In this document: positions 1-8,977 of the stretch, piece after piece
How positions within the stretch are numbered: the stretch's first letter is position 1
How the letters are laid out: the number at the start of each line of letters is the position of its first letter
NCBI GenBank assembly: GCA_013152435.1
Contig: JAADGJ010000059.1
Coordinates: forward strand, 88,558-126,251
Source of the DNA: Chloroflexota bacterium
Lineage (GTDB): Bacteria; Chloroflexota; Anaerolineae; DUEN01
Length of the DNA: 37,694 bases
Direction of reading: 5' to 3'
The notes under the pieces: generated by a model
The model's database searches: none
The model's input: the letters and a program-made list of their open reading frames with translations, nothing else
Told to the model about the DNA's origin: nothing
Translations under genes and position numbers: made by a program

Positions 1-2
1 AG

Positions 3-1694
3 GAGATCGTCCGGGATCGGGTGGAGGAGGTGCGGGAGCGTTATCGTCTGACGAACGCCGCCCTGGTGGCCTTGAAGCCGGGCAGCGGCGAGATATTGGC
101 GATGGTGGGCAGCGTGGATTTTTACAGCCCGGACATCGATGGGCAGGTGAACGTCACGTTGCGCCCCCGGCAACCCGGGTCCGCCATCAAGCCGATCCTC
201 TATGCGCTGGCCTTCACGCGCGGCTACAGCCCGGCCAGCTTGATCTGGGACGTGCCCGCGGAGTTCCCGCTGGCCGACGGAAGCGTGTATGAGCCGGAGA
301 ATTATGACGAGAAATTCCATGGCCCGGTGCGGTTGCGGGATGCGCTGGCCAACTCCTTCAACGTGCCCGCGGTCAAGTTGCTGAACCAGGTGGGCATTCC
401 CGACATGTTGGATCTGGCCCATGCGATGGGGATCCAGGGGTTGGATCAGCCGGCCAGCCATTATGGCCTGTCCCTGACGTTGGGGGGCGGGGAGGTGACG
501 TTGTTGAGCCTGACCAACGCGTTCGCCACGTTGGCCAACGGTGGCGGATATGTGCCCCCGGTCGCCATCCTCGGCATCGCGGATCGGGCGGGGCGTACGG
601 TTGTGCGATATCAACCTCCCCAGCCCAAGCCGGTTGTGGACGCCCGGGTGGCCTATCTGGTCACCTCGATCCTGTCGGATAATGAGGCGCGAACGCCCAT
701 GTTCGGAGCGAATAGCCCGTTGCGGTTGAGCCGTCCCGCCGCGGCCAAGACCGGCACGACGACGGACTGGCGGGACAACTGGACGGTGGGGTACACGCCG
801 TATCTGGCCGTCGGCGTGTGGGCGGGCAACAATGACGGCACGCCCATGCAACACACCTCCGGCCTCACCGGCGCGGCCCCCATCTGGCATGACTTCATGG
901 AGGCGGTGTTCGCCGATCCGATCCTGGACGCGGCCGTCCGCTCGCCGGACGATCCGCTGGACTTCCCTCGGCCTGAGGGGATCATTGAGGCGCCGATCTG
1001 CGAGCTCTCCTCGCTGAACTTCGGCCCCGACTGTCCGGTCACGCGTTCCGAGCTCTTCATCGACCCGACCATCCCGATCACCATCGGCGTGCCCGGCGGC
1101 GAGATCGCCGCCCGGCCGGTGGTGACGGATACGGCGGCCATGATGGCGTCGCTGGATCCGGCGTGGACCGTCAGGCAGGTCATTCGCCTGGCCCCCGTGC
1201 AGGGGCCGGATAAACCCGCCCCGCTCCTGTGCACGACGGAGCTGGGGGGAGAGCCCATGGCCGTGATCCGGGTGCCGGAGGATCCGGAGGAGGCGGAGCG
1301 CGCTCGGGAGTGGGCCGCCCGCGCGGGGATCCCTGCCGAGCCGCCGCCCTGTGATGCCCAGATCGCTCGCGATATGCCGGGCGTGGTCGCCTCGGCCCGC
1401 ATCACCTCGCCGGAGGCTGGCAGCGTGATCACCGGCCCGGTCGCAATCCTGGGCTCGGCCGTGTTCGACCCGAGGCAGATCCAGTTCTATAAAGTGGAAT
1501 TCGGCTATGGCCATAACCCCACGGACTGGATCACCATGGGGGATGTTCACTCCACGCCGGTCGCCAACGGCTGGCTGGAAACGTGGTATGCGGATGCCCT
1601 GCCACCCGGCCCCTATGCGTTGCGGGTGGTTTTGGTAAAATGGGACGGGAATTTCCTGGCCACTGCGCCCGTCCCGGTGCAGGTTCAGCGTTAG
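3..1694 (+). CDS. Class A penicillin-binding protein, transpeptidase part (5' partial)
   Basis: The frame is open to the left edge, so the gene starts outside the window and its glycosyltransferase domain is not visible. It would cross-link peptidoglycan stem peptides on the outer face of the membrane. Counting from the GTG at 21, the three penicillin-binding motifs are SAIK (54-57, catalytic Ser), SFN (112-114) and KTG (243-245), in the usual order and spacing. After the transpeptidase domain a tail of about 250 residues follows; its last 100 residues resemble an Ig-like beta-sandwich (begins near ITSPEAGSVITGPV), similar in layout to PBP1C-type C-terminal modules. The gene ends at a TAG-free region with TAG/TTAG at 1692. 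No operon partner is visible: the next gene starts 292 bases downstream with its own ribosome site. Family assignment is firm; PBP1A versus PBP1C cannot be settled without the N-terminus. Confidence 0.93.
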   Translation, partial: EIVRDRVEEVRERYRLTNAALVALKPGSGEILAMVGSVDFYSPDIDGQVNVTLRPRQPGSAIKPILYALAFTRGYSPASLIWDVPAEFPLADGSVYEPENYDEKFHGPVRLRDALANSFNVPAVKLLNQVGIPDMLDLAHAMGIQGLDQPASHYGLSLTLGGGEVTLLSLTNAFATLANGGGYVPPVAILGIADRAGRTVVRYQPPQPKPVVDARVAYLVTSILSDNEARTPMFGANSPLRLSRPAAAKTGTTTDWRDNWTVGYTPYLAVGVWAGNNDGTPMQHTSGLTGAAPIWHDFMEAVFADPILDAAVRSPDDPLDFPRPEGIIEAPICELSSLNFGPDCPVTRSELFIDPTIPITIGVPGGEIAARPVVTDTAAMMASLDPAWTVRQVIRLAPVQGPDKPAPLLCTTELGGEPMAVIRVPEDPEEAERAREWAARAGIPAEPPPCDAQIARDMPGVVASARITSPEAGSVITGPVAILGSAVFDPRQIQFYKVEFGYGHNPTDWITMGDVHSTPVANGWLETWYADALPPGPYALRVVLVKWDGNFLATAPVPVQVQR

Positions 1695-1986
1695 GCCCAC
1701 CGCTCGATGGGAGCGAGCAGGCTCGCTTTGGGCGTGGGATCGAGATGCGGATTCGGTGGCGATAGGGGAATGCGCCCTGCGATTCGGGATACGGAGCGTC
1801 ACGTTGGGAGGCGTCGCTCATTTGCCAGGCTGCGCAGGACCGGATCTGCCAGGATAGGGAGCGATGATTGCATCCGTGCAGCACGCGACCTTTATCGTGG
1901 CAGACCGTCATACCTTTTAGAGCGCTTGCTTTTACTCTGTCATCTTCCCTGCAAGCGTCGCTTCTCTGGAATAGGAGGACAACCTC

Positions 1987-3597
1987 ATGAGATGCCAAGC
2001 CTTGCGACCTCTCCAGCTGTGGATCGTGTTTACTTTGATATTGGCCTCCCTGTTCATGTGGGGGGGCACATCCTGGGCGCAGGATCAGGTACTTCCCCAG
2101 CGCGTCGTCGCGGAGCGCGCCCAGAGCCCTATGGCGTGTCAGGAAGTGGTGACGAACGGCGGCTTTGAGGCGAACCTGGGATGGATCTTCCCGATCACGC
2201 CGGCCACGGGCGCGTACGATACGGCGGTCCCTCATACCGGGTTGCGGAGCGCCCGGCTGGGCTTGTTGCCCGACATGGAGTTGACCAACCCTGAGCTGGT
2301 CAACGAGGTGCAGCGCAACCTGTTGGGCGAGGCCGCTCCCGCAGGGGCCGCGTATTCCACCGTGTACCAACGCATCACGATCCCGGCCGATGCGGAATAT
2401 GTGACGCTCTCCTACTGGTACCGGCCGGGCACGGAGGCGACCAGCGGCGACTGGCAGCGTGTGTTGCTGCTCACGGCCAACTATACGCTGCTGAAGGACC
2501 TGACCGGCCAGCGCCTGGAGGACACCAATCAGTGGACGTACGAGGTCTTTGACCTCACCCCCTATCGCGGGAGCACCATCGTGCTGTACTTCGAGGTGTA
2601 CAACAACAGCACGGCCTCTACCGGGCGCACCTGGATGTACGTGGACGACGTGAGCGTGCAGGCCTGTGTGCCGTCGCCTACTCCCCCGCCGGTCCTGGCG
2701 GAGCTGGCCTGCTACGATGGCGCGGAGCCGACCACTGGGTACGTGGACGTGGATCGAGCCCTCACCGCCGATGAGCTGGGCCCCATCCTGGGCCGGACCG
2801 TCTACCTCTCCTTCGAGGTGGATACCGATAACGACGATCTGCTGACCTACGGGTTCCTGGATGACATCGGCTTCCTGATCGGAGAGGAGGGGGGAAATCG
2901 GCCTCCCGATGGGGCGGAGGTGGATCTGATCGCGAACGGGGGCTTCGAGACGGGAGACTTCACCACCTGGCAGATCTATGGTAGCGGGCTGCCGCCTGAG
3001 CTGGTGCAGGCTTCCGAGTTCCCGGGGTACGTGCGGAGCGGTTCCTATGCGGCCATGCTGGGCGGGTACGCGGACGCGCATGACTGGATCCGTCAGGTGA
3101 TGGTGATCCCGGACAGCCTGGCCAGCGCCCGGATCCGCTACAGCTACTACGTCGTCGGCAGTGAGTCGGAGTCCGGGCAGGATCAGGTGTGTGTGCGCCT
3201 GCGCGCCGCGGATGGCCTGCCTGCTCCAACCCCGACGCCCACGCCCACGCCGACGGATACGCCGACTCCGACGATGACGCCGACGCCCACACCGACGCCG
3301 ACGGACACGCCGACCCCAACAGATACGCCCACGCCGACGGATACACCGACGCCGACGGACACACCGACGCCCACCAGCACGCCGACTACGGAGGCGGCAA
3401 CCCCAACACCGACTCACACACCCACGCCCACGCCTTCGTCGGCGCCTACGGTTCCGCCGTCCAATGGGCCATCTCCCTCCATCTTCAAGGTGTTCATACC
3501 TTCCGTGTCGATGGGGCTGATGTTGCCGTTGGGCGCGGCGGCGCTAGGCGTGGTGTTGCTGCGGCTCTTCGGCGACTCGAAGAAGAAGAAACGATAA
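1987..3597 (+). CDS. Secreted surface protein with NGGFE domains, Thr-Pro stalk and C-terminal membrane anchor
   Basis: A 536-residue exported protein of unknown function. It opens with a signal peptide (basic start, hydrophobic residues 11-27, likely cleavage after SWA near residue 31). Two jelly-roll-like modules each begin with NGGFE (about residues 57 and 317), a pattern seen in carbohydrate-binding and other extracellular beta-sandwich domains; a shorter middle segment lies at 235-310. Residues 413-495 form a Thr-Pro stalk ([13 protein letters not shown] type). A hydrophobic stretch near 507-530 followed by SKKKKR looks like a membrane anchor with a cytoplasmic basic stop. So the protein is probably displayed on the envelope with the modules outside. 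The start is ATG at 1987, seven bases after AGGAGG at 1974. The 292 bases before it hold only a weak hairpin (CGCTTGC 1923-1929 with 1951-1957). Binding to glycan is inference only. Confidence 0.85.
   Translation: MRCQALRPLQLWIVFTLILASLFMWGGTSWAQDQVLPQRVVAERAQSPMACQEVVTNGGFEANLGWIFPITPATGAYDTAVPHTGLRSARLGLLPDMELTNPELVNEVQRNLLGEAAPAGAAYSTVYQRITIPADAEYVTLSYWYRPGTEATSGDWQRVLLLTANYTLLKDLTGQRLEDTNQWTYEVFDLTPYRGSTIVLYFEVYNNSTASTGRTWMYVDDVSVQACVPSPTPPPVLAELACYDGAEPTTGYVDVDRALTADELGPILGRTVYLSFEVDTDNDDLLTYGFLDDIGFLIGEEGGNRPPDGAEVDLIANGGFETGDFTTWQIYGSGLPPELVQASEFPGYVRSGSYAAMLGGYADAHDWIRQVMVIPDSLASARIRYSYYVVGSESESGQDQVCVRLRAADGLPAPTPTPTPTPTDTPTPTMTPTPTPTPTDTPTPTDTPTPTDTPTPTDTPTPTSTPTTEAATPTPTHTPTPTPSSAPTVPPSNGPSPSIFKVFIPSVSMGLMLPLGAAALGVVLLRLFGDSKKKKR
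3226..3444 (+). repeat. Low-complexity Thr-Pro coding repeat
   Basis: Degenerate short tandem repeat (ACGCCGACG/CCGACGGAC units of 6-12 bases) that encodes the Thr-Pro stalk of the surface protein. The repeat is in frame throughout. The antisense strand reads as Val-Gly repeats, which is an artefact. Confidence 0.85.
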
Positions 3598-3637
3598 TCA
3601 ACGCCCTCGGGCTCTCGTCGTAAGGTTTCATTCATCG

Positions 3638-3681
3638 GAGGACGCCGGGCGAAATCATGAGGCCCGGCGTCCTCGCGTTTT
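3638..3681 (+). terminator. Rho-independent-type terminator after the surface protein
   Basis: Perfect 13-base stem: GAGGACGCCGGGC at 3638-3650 pairs with GCCCGGCGTCCTC at 3662-3674, with an 11-base loop, then GCGTTTTGG. It lies 40 bases after the stop of the stalked surface protein. Confidence 0.75.
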
Positions 3682-3694
3682 GGATTTGCTCTCA

Positions 3695-3923
3695 GAGTGT
3701 GCCTGAGAAATGTTGTTGCTTCTGCTGTGGGGTGGAAAAGTCCTTCTTCTGCCTTCGACCTGCCCGGCCTCGGCCTGGGCCCTTCGGGAAGGGCCGAGAA
3801 AGGCAGGTGCAGGCCGGAAAAGCGGAGTTTCCGTGGAGGGGAGGCCCCCTCCACACCTCCCCCTGTGGAGCTGGAGTTGAGGGGGACTCTCAGACATCTT
3901 GCCGGTAATTTTCAGGCACGCTC
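3695..3923. repeat. Palindromic element copy 1 with terminal inverted repeats
   Basis: A 229-base non-coding element. Its left end GAGTGTGCCTGA (3695-3706) is the inverted match, with one mismatch, of its right end TCAGGCACGCTC (3912-3923). The interior holds further palindromes: GGCCTGGGCCC...GGGCC around 3770-3797 and GGAGGGGAGGCCCCCTCC around 3836-3853. The interior matches the copy at 20934-21165 along most of its length (for example GGGCCGAGAAAGGCAG in both). There is no coding capacity, so it is MITE-like or REP-like rather than an insertion sequence. Confidence 0.7.
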
Positions 3924-3926
3924 TCG

Positions 3927-4065
3927 GAGTGTGCCTGATGCCTCGCCCGGCCTTGCCCACCTGAATCGGGCCGGGGAAGGGCAGGTGCAAAGTGGAAAAG
4001 GGCGTGTTGGGGCGAAGGGAGGGTCCCTGCACCATCCCTGCGAGCTTGCAGTGGGCATCGTGGGT
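3927..4065. repeat. Palindromic element copy 2, abutting copy 1, right end lost
   Basis: The left end GAGTGTGCCTGA (3927-3938) begins three bases after copy 1 ends, so the two ends form an almost perfect palindrome around TCG at 3924-3926. The interior (CCTTGCCCACCTGAATCGGG, then GGGAAGGGCAGGTGCAAAG) is a shortened relative of copy 1. No matching right end is visible; the right boundary is approximate. Confidence 0.55.
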
Positions 4066-4117
4066 GGTTTCGCAGAATTTCCTCCATTTTGGATACACTA
4101 TTGGATGACGGAGCTTC

Positions 4118-4146
4118 TTGTGAGTGCAACCCTGGCGTGTTATACT
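4118..4146 (+). promoter_or_regulatory. Promoter of the GH4 gene
   Basis: TTGTGA (4118-4123), 17-base spacer, TATACT (4141-4146). Predicted start of transcription is near 4153, giving a leader of about 90 bases before the ATG at 4245. Confidence 0.6.
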
Positions 4147-4244
4147 TCGGCGCGTGTGCTCAGACCGGAATGCTCGCCGGGCGGTCCTGGTGGTGGGCTT
4201 CTGGGACGGGTTCGCGTTCATGTCGCATCGCACGTGAGGGGGAA

Positions 4245-5582
4245 ATGTCCGGCGTGAAGTTCGCTTTCATCGGCGGCGGCAGTTTGCAATGGGCTCCGAA
4301 GTTGCTGACCGACATCGCGTTGACCCCCGGCCTGGAAGGCAGCCGGGTGGACCTGTACGACATCAACGCGGAACTGGCGGAGATGATGCAGCAGTTGGGG
4401 CGGCGCATCGCGGAGGAGGCCGGGACCGGCATGCAGGTGCGGGTTGCGGGTGAGCGCAAATCCGCCCTGGAGGGGGCGGACTTCGTGATCTTCTGCATCG
4501 CCCAGGGCGGCCTGGAGGCCATGCGCCATGACATCGAGATCCCCTGGCGATATGGGATCGCCCAGCCCGTTGGGGACACGGTGGGCCCGGGGGGCATCTC
4601 CCGCGCGCTGCGCCACATCCCGGTCGTCGTGGAGATCGCCCGGGAGATGGAGTCGCTCTGCCCGGATGCGTGGTTGCTCAACCTAACCAATCCGATGACC
4701 ACCATCTGTCGCGCGGTGACCAAGGCCACGTCGATTCGAACCATCGGCCTGTGTCACGAGATGCACGGCGTCAAGCGGCATCTGAGCGGCATCCTGGGGA
4801 TGCCATACGAGGCCATCCGGGTGCGTGCGGCGGGGGTGAACCACCTGCCGTGGATCCTTCAGATGAGCATCGACGGCCGGGATGGCTTCGAGCTGTTGCG
4901 GGGGTGGATCGCGGAGAACGGGGTGTTCCGCTTCGCCAGCGAAGGGCTGGATGGCACCTATGCGTCCGTGTTCCGGGATCGTTTGGCCGTCAAGCTTTCC
5001 CTTTTCCAGGTGTATGGCGCGTTGGGCGCGGCCGGCGACCGCCATCTGGCGGAGTTCTTCCCTCATTTCCTCACGGAGGCCAACGGCTGGGGGCGCCGTT
5101 TCGGCGTCGAGCTGACCACCATCGAGCACCGGGAGCAAGGGCGTGACCGGGCCTATCAGCGCATCCGGGAGCTCGTGTCCTCGGGTGAGCTGCCGCCGCT
5201 GGAGCGCTCCGCCGAGCAGCTGGCGCCTGTGGCCGCCGCGCTTTCGGGTGGGCCGGAGGGTCGGTTCATCATCAACATCCCCAACGAGGGGCAGATCCCC
5301 GAGCTGCCGCTGGATGTGACGGTGGAGACGTACGCCTGGGTGAGCGAGCGGGGTGTGGAGCCCCTCACCGCTGGCCCGATCCCGCCCGCGATCGTGCAGA
5401 TCCTGCGCCGGGTCAGCGGCGAGCAGGAGCTGATCGTGGAGGCCGCCCTGCGCGGGGATCGTCAGCTGGCGCTCCAGGCCATGCTGGCGGACGCGCTGGT
5501 CAGGGATTGGACGATCGCGGAGCCGATGTTGAACGACCTCCTGGCGGCCAACGCCGCGTATTTGCCGCAATTTCAGGTCTAG
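4245..5582 (+). CDS. Glycoside hydrolase family 4 (alpha-glucosidase/galactosidase type)
   Basis: A 445-residue NAD- and metal-dependent glycosidase. Family GH4 cleaves glycosides by transient oxidation at C3, not by classical acid hydrolysis. The N-terminal Rossmann fold shows IGGGS (9-13) followed by an acidic strand end (LYDIN). NLTNPM and the metal ligands Cys170 (in LCHE) and His200 (in GVNHLPW) are present. The CHE triplet after the Leu fits members that act on unphosphorylated alpha-glycosides (CHE/CHS/CHG), rather than CDMP or CNVP/CNNP of the 6-phospho-glycosidases; the exact sugar is not predictable here. ATG at 4245 is chosen because GAGGGGG stands 3-9 bases before it and the Rossmann motif starts at once; the open frame upstream to 4089 overlaps the promoter. 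It is cytoplasmic. The next gene follows after 83 bases in the same direction, so the two may share a transcript. Confidence 0.9.
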   Translation: MSGVKFAFIGGGSLQWAPKLLTDIALTPGLEGSRVDLYDINAELAEMMQQLGRRIAEEAGTGMQVRVAGERKSALEGADFVIFCIAQGGLEAMRHDIEIPWRYGIAQPVGDTVGPGGISRALRHIPVVVEIAREMESLCPDAWLLNLTNPMTTICRAVTKATSIRTIGLCHEMHGVKRHLSGILGMPYEAIRVRAAGVNHLPWILQMSIDGRDGFELLRGWIAENGVFRFASEGLDGTYASVFRDRLAVKLSLFQVYGALGAAGDRHLAEFFPHFLTEANGWGRRFGVELTTIEHREQGRDRAYQRIRELVSSGELPPLERSAEQLAPVAAALSGGPEGRFIINIPNEGQIPELPLDVTVETYAWVSERGVEPLTAGPIPPAIVQILRRVSGEQELIVEAALRGDRQLALQAMLADALVRDWTIAEPMLNDLLAANAAYLPQFQV

Positions 5583-5665
5583 CATGGGCGAAGATCCTTT
5601 GTGCTTGTGTTGGGAAGGTGAGTGGTAAGGGTGTGACCTGTATCCGTGTAGCAGGGGGAGGTTCC

Positions 5666-7939
5666 ATGGAGTCGAGAGAGTCCTCTATTCGGCGTGTCGC
5701 CTTCATCGGAAATTATCTGCCGCGCCAGTGCGGCATCGCCACGTTCACTACGGATTTGTGCGAATCCATCGCGGCCCGATATCCGGAGACGACATGTTTC
5801 GCCGTCCCGGTGAATGATACGGAGGAAGGATACGACTATCCGCCCCGGGTGCGGTTTGAGTTGCAGGAAAATGATTTGACATCCTACCGGCGCGCCGCGG
5901 ATTTCCTGAACATCAACAACGTGGATCTGGTCTGTTTGCAGCATGAGTATGGGATCTTCGGAGGCCCAGCCGGGAGCCATATCCTGGCGTTGCTGCGAGA
6001 GCTGCGGATGCCGGTGGTGACCACCCTGCACACGATCCTGCGCGAGCCGGATCGCAACCAACGCAGGGTGTTGGAGGAGATCGCTCGCCTGTCCGATCGA
6101 CTGGTCGTGATGAGCGAGCGCAGTCGGGAGTTCCTGCAGACCATCTACGGCGTGCCGGAGGAGAAGATCGATCTGATCCCTCACGGGATCCCGGACGTTC
6201 CCTTCGTCGACCCCAACTTCTATAAGGATCAGTTTGGCGTGGAGGGGCAACTGGTCCTATTGACCTTTGGGCTTCTGTCGCCGAATAAAGGGATCGAGAA
6301 CGTGATCAAGGCGTTGCCCGCCATTCTGACCCGGTACCCGAACGTCGTGTACATCGTCCTGGGGGCTACGCATCCCCACGTGAGACGACGGGAGGGGGAG
6401 ACCTATCGGCTGGCGCTGCAGCGGCTGGCGAGAGCGCTGGGAGTGGGGAAGAACGTCATCTTCCACAACCGCTTCGTCAGCCTGGAGGAATTGATCGAGT
6501 TCATCGGTGCCGCCGATATCTACATCACCCCCTACCTGAATCGGGAGCAGATCGTCTCCGGGACGTTGGCCTACACGGTCGGGGCGGGCAAGGCGGTGAT
6601 CTCAACGCCGTACTGGTATGCGGAGGAGTTGCTGGCCGACGGGCGTGGCCTGCTCGTCCCCTTCGATGATTCGGAGGCCATCGCGGAGCAGGTGCTCTAT
6701 CTCCTGGACAACGAGGCCGAGCGTCATGCCATGCGCAAGCGGGCTTATCTCTTCGGCCGGGAGATGATCTGGCCCACGGTGGCGCAGCGTTACATGGAGA
6801 GCTTTGAGCGCGTTCGAGAGGAGCGCGCCCATGCGCCGCGTCCCGCCTTCGTGCCCAGGACGCTGGATAAGCTCCCCAGCGAGCTGCCCATCCTCAAGCT
6901 GGACCACCTGCGTCGCCTGACCGATGATACGGGGATCTTGCAGCACGCGACCTTCGTGGTGCCCAACTATCACGAGGGGTACACCACCGACGACAATGCC
7001 CGGGCGCTCATGGTGATCGCCTTGCTGGAGGAGTTGGGGGAGAGCGCGTTCACGGACACGCGAGGGTTGGCCTCTCGCTATCTGGCCTTCCTCTGGTACG
7101 CGTTCAACCCGGAGAACGGCCGGTTTCGCAACTTCCTCAGCTACGACCGTCGCTGGCTGGAGGAGGTGGGATCCGAGGACAGCCATGGCCGGGCGCTATG
7201 GGGCCTGGGCACGGTGCTCCGACGGTCGCGCCGTGAGGGGGTGAAAGCCCTGACCGGCCGGCTGTTCAACGTCGCCTTGCCGGCCGTGCTGACGTTCCAA
7301 AGCCCGCGCTCCTGGGCCTTCGCCCTCATCGGCATCCATGAGTACTTGAAGGAGTTCGCCGGCGATCGGGCGGCCTTGACCGCCCGGGAGGAGCTGTCCG
7401 GGCGACTCCTGAAGCTCTATCAGGCGAACAGCTCGGAGGAATGGCCCTGGTTTGAGGATACGTTGACTTACTGCAATGCCAAGCTCCCCCATGCTCTGCT
7501 CCTGAGCGGCCGTGAGATGGGGCGGGAGGACATGCTCAATGTGGGGCTCAAGACGCTCTCCTGGCTGGTGGAGATTCAGAAGGCCGATGAGGGGCATTTC
7601 GTGCCCATCGGCAATGCGGGGTTCTATCCCCGGGAGGGCGAACGGGCTCGCTTCGATCAGCAGCCGATCGAGGCCCATGCGACGGTGTCCGCCTGTCTGG
7701 CCGCGTACCGCATCACCGGCGACGAGAAGTGGCAGCATGAGGCCCTGTGCGCCTTTGAATGGTTCCTGGGGCGTAACGATCTGGGACTGCCGCTTTATGA
7801 CCCCACTACGGGGGGATGTCGGGACGGGCTGCAGCCTGATCGCCTAAATCAGAACCAGGGGGCGGAGTCCACACTGGCATTCCTCCTCTCCCTGCTGGAG
7901 ATGCGGCTGGCAGAGCATATCATCGGCAACGGTTCATAA
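5666..7939 (+). CDS. Two-domain protein: GT4 glycosyltransferase fused to an (alpha/alpha)6-type helical domain
   Basis: A 757-residue protein. Residues 1-400 are a GT-B glycosyltransferase of family 4: N-terminal GNYLPRQCGIATFT, QHEYGIFGG, LIPHGI, GLLSPNKGI and TPYLNREQ. Residues about 410-750 form a helical-barrel domain rich in acidic and aromatic motifs (YTTDDNARAL, SEDSHGRALWGLG, FEDTLTYCNAKLPHALL, QPIEAHATV, CRDGLQPDRLNQNQG), like those in six-hairpin glycosidase folds. The E-x7-E motif of GT4 enzymes is altered: the first Glu is present in REQIVSGTLA, the second position is Ala. ATG at 5666 follows GGGGGAGG (5654-5660). The next gene, a GH130, starts 43 bases after the stop, with the same strand, which suggests synthesis and breakdown of one glycan in one operon. 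The sugar is unknown; mannose is inferred only from GH130. It could also be a trehalose- or sucrose-like synthase relative. Confidence 0.85.
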   Translation: MESRESSIRRVAFIGNYLPRQCGIATFTTDLCESIAARYPETTCFAVPVNDTEEGYDYPPRVRFELQENDLTSYRRAADFLNINNVDLVCLQHEYGIFGGPAGSHILALLRELRMPVVTTLHTILREPDRNQRRVLEEIARLSDRLVVMSERSREFLQTIYGVPEEKIDLIPHGIPDVPFVDPNFYKDQFGVEGQLVLLTFGLLSPNKGIENVIKALPAILTRYPNVVYIVLGATHPHVRRREGETYRLALQRLARALGVGKNVIFHNRFVSLEELIEFIGAADIYITPYLNREQIVSGTLAYTVGAGKAVISTPYWYAEELLADGRGLLVPFDDSEAIAEQVLYLLDNEAERHAMRKRAYLFGREMIWPTVAQRYMESFERVREERAHAPRPAFVPRTLDKLPSELPILKLDHLRRLTDDTGILQHATFVVPNYHEGYTTDDNARALMVIALLEELGESAFTDTRGLASRYLAFLWYAFNPENGRFRNFLSYDRRWLEEVGSEDSHGRALWGLGTVLRRSRREGVKALTGRLFNVALPAVLTFQSPRSWAFALIGIHEYLKEFAGDRAALTAREELSGRLLKLYQANSSEEWPWFEDTLTYCNAKLPHALLLSGREMGREDMLNVGLKTLSWLVEIQKADEGHFVPIGNAGFYPREGERARFDQQPIEAHATVSACLAAYRITGDEKWQHEALCAFEWFLGRNDLGLPLYDPTTGGCRDGLQPDRLNQNQGAESTLAFLLSLLEMRLAEHIIGNGS

Positions 7940-7982
7940 CCGAAGAAGAGAACAGCATCAGGAGGCAGGTTGGAGAGCCACG

Positions 7983-8963
7983 ATGAGCGAGAATCGACAT
8001 TATGAGACGCTCTTCCACCGACACCCGCGCAATCCGATCCTGACGGCGGCGGATTGGCCCTATCCGGTGAACAGCGTCTTCAACCCCGGTGCCATCCGGC
8101 TTCCGGACGGTACGACCCTGCTGCTCTGCCGGGTGGAAGACCGGCGTGGGCATTCGCATCTCTGCGTGGCGCGTTCGGCCAACGGCGTGGACGGCTGGGA
8201 GATCGATCCCGCGCCCACACTGGTGCCCGACCTGGAGAACCACCCCGAGGAGCTGTGGGGCATCGAGGATCCACGCATCACCTACGTGCCGGAGCTGGGG
8301 AAGTATGTGGTCACGTACACGGCGTACTCACGCGGCGGCCCCGGCGTCGCGCTGGCGTTGACCGAGGACTTCCAGCACTTTGAGCGCTTCGGCATGGTGA
8401 TGCCCCCGGAGGACAAGGACGCGGCGTTGCTGCCCAGGCGCATCGGCGGCCATTGGGCGCTGATTCACAGGCCCATGAGCTCCCTGGGCGCCCACATATG
8501 GATCTCCTACTCGCCGGACCTTCGTCACTGGGGAAGCCATAAGCTGATGTTGCGGGCGCGACGCGGTGGCTGGTGGGATGCCAACAAGATCGGCCTTTCG
8601 CCGCCTCCGATCGAGACCCCGCGCGGGTGGCTGGTCATCTACCATGGCGTGCGCCAGACCGCGTCCGGGAGCCTCTATCGGCTGGGGCTGGCCCTGTTCG
8701 ATCTGGAGACCCCAGAGCGTTGTCTCCTGCGGGGCCACTCGTGGATCTTCGGCCCCGAGGAGCCCTACGAGCGGTTCGGAGATGTGAACAACGTGGTCTT
8801 CCCCTGTGGCTATACCATCGCTCCGGATGGCGATACCATCTACCTGTACTACGGCGGCGCCGATACATGCATCGCGCTGGCCACCGGCAGCATCCGGGCC
8901 CTGTTGGATTGGCTGGATCGGCACGGTGAGCCGGTGCCCACGACCTGGCCGTTTGGGAAGTAA
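7983..8963 (+). CDS. GH130 glycoside phosphorylase/hydrolase (beta-mannoside type)
   Basis: A 326-residue five-bladed beta-propeller enzyme of family GH130. Characterised members mostly phosphorolyse beta-mannosides to alpha-mannose 1-phosphate; a few hydrolyse. Visible signatures are HPRNPIL near the N-terminus, LWGIEDPRI with the general-acid Asp96, DANKIG (phosphate-site Lys region), WLVIYHG and FGDVNNVVFPCG near the C-terminus. The retained Lys and His favour phosphorolysis over hydrolysis, but this is inference. There is no signal peptide, so it is cytoplasmic. ATG at 7983 follows AGGAGG at 7961-7966, with a second weaker GGAGAG at 7973-7978. It lies between the GT4 fusion (43 bases upstream) and the glycerophosphodiesterase (14 bases downstream), clearly one operon. 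Confidence 0.9.
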   Translation: MSENRHYETLFHRHPRNPILTAADWPYPVNSVFNPGAIRLPDGTTLLLCRVEDRRGHSHLCVARSANGVDGWEIDPAPTLVPDLENHPEELWGIEDPRITYVPELGKYVVTYTAYSRGGPGVALALTEDFQHFERFGMVMPPEDKDAALLPRRIGGHWALIHRPMSSLGAHIWISYSPDLRHWGSHKLMLRARRGGWWDANKIGLSPPPIETPRGWLVIYHGVRQTASGSLYRLGLALFDLETPERCLLRGHSWIFGPEEPYERFGDVNNVVFPCGYTIAPDGDTIYLYYGGADTCIALATGSIRALLDWLDRHGEPVPTTWPFGK

Positions 8964-8977
8964 GGTGGGGAAGGGCG

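Noticed and set aside
3183-3380. Val-Gly repeat protein on the minus strand
   Set aside because: Antisense reading of the Thr-Pro stalk codons.
1531-3417. Long open frame on the minus strand (over 600 codons)
   Set aside because: It is antisense to the penicillin-binding and surface-protein genes, has an Arg-rich, non-protein-like composition and repeats from the Thr-Pro stalk, as expected in GC-rich DNA.
3226-3444. Possible CRISPR array or satellite
   Set aside because: Units are 6-12 bases, without spacers, and in frame with the surface protein.
4089-4244. N-terminal extension of the GH4 protein
   Set aside because: It crosses the promoter at 4118-4146 and lacks family similarity; ATG at 4245 has a good ribosome site just before the Rossmann motif.
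5507-5665. N-terminal extension of the GT4 fusion
   Set aside because: It overlaps the end of the GH4 gene and is unlike the family; ATG at 5666 has GGGGGAGG.
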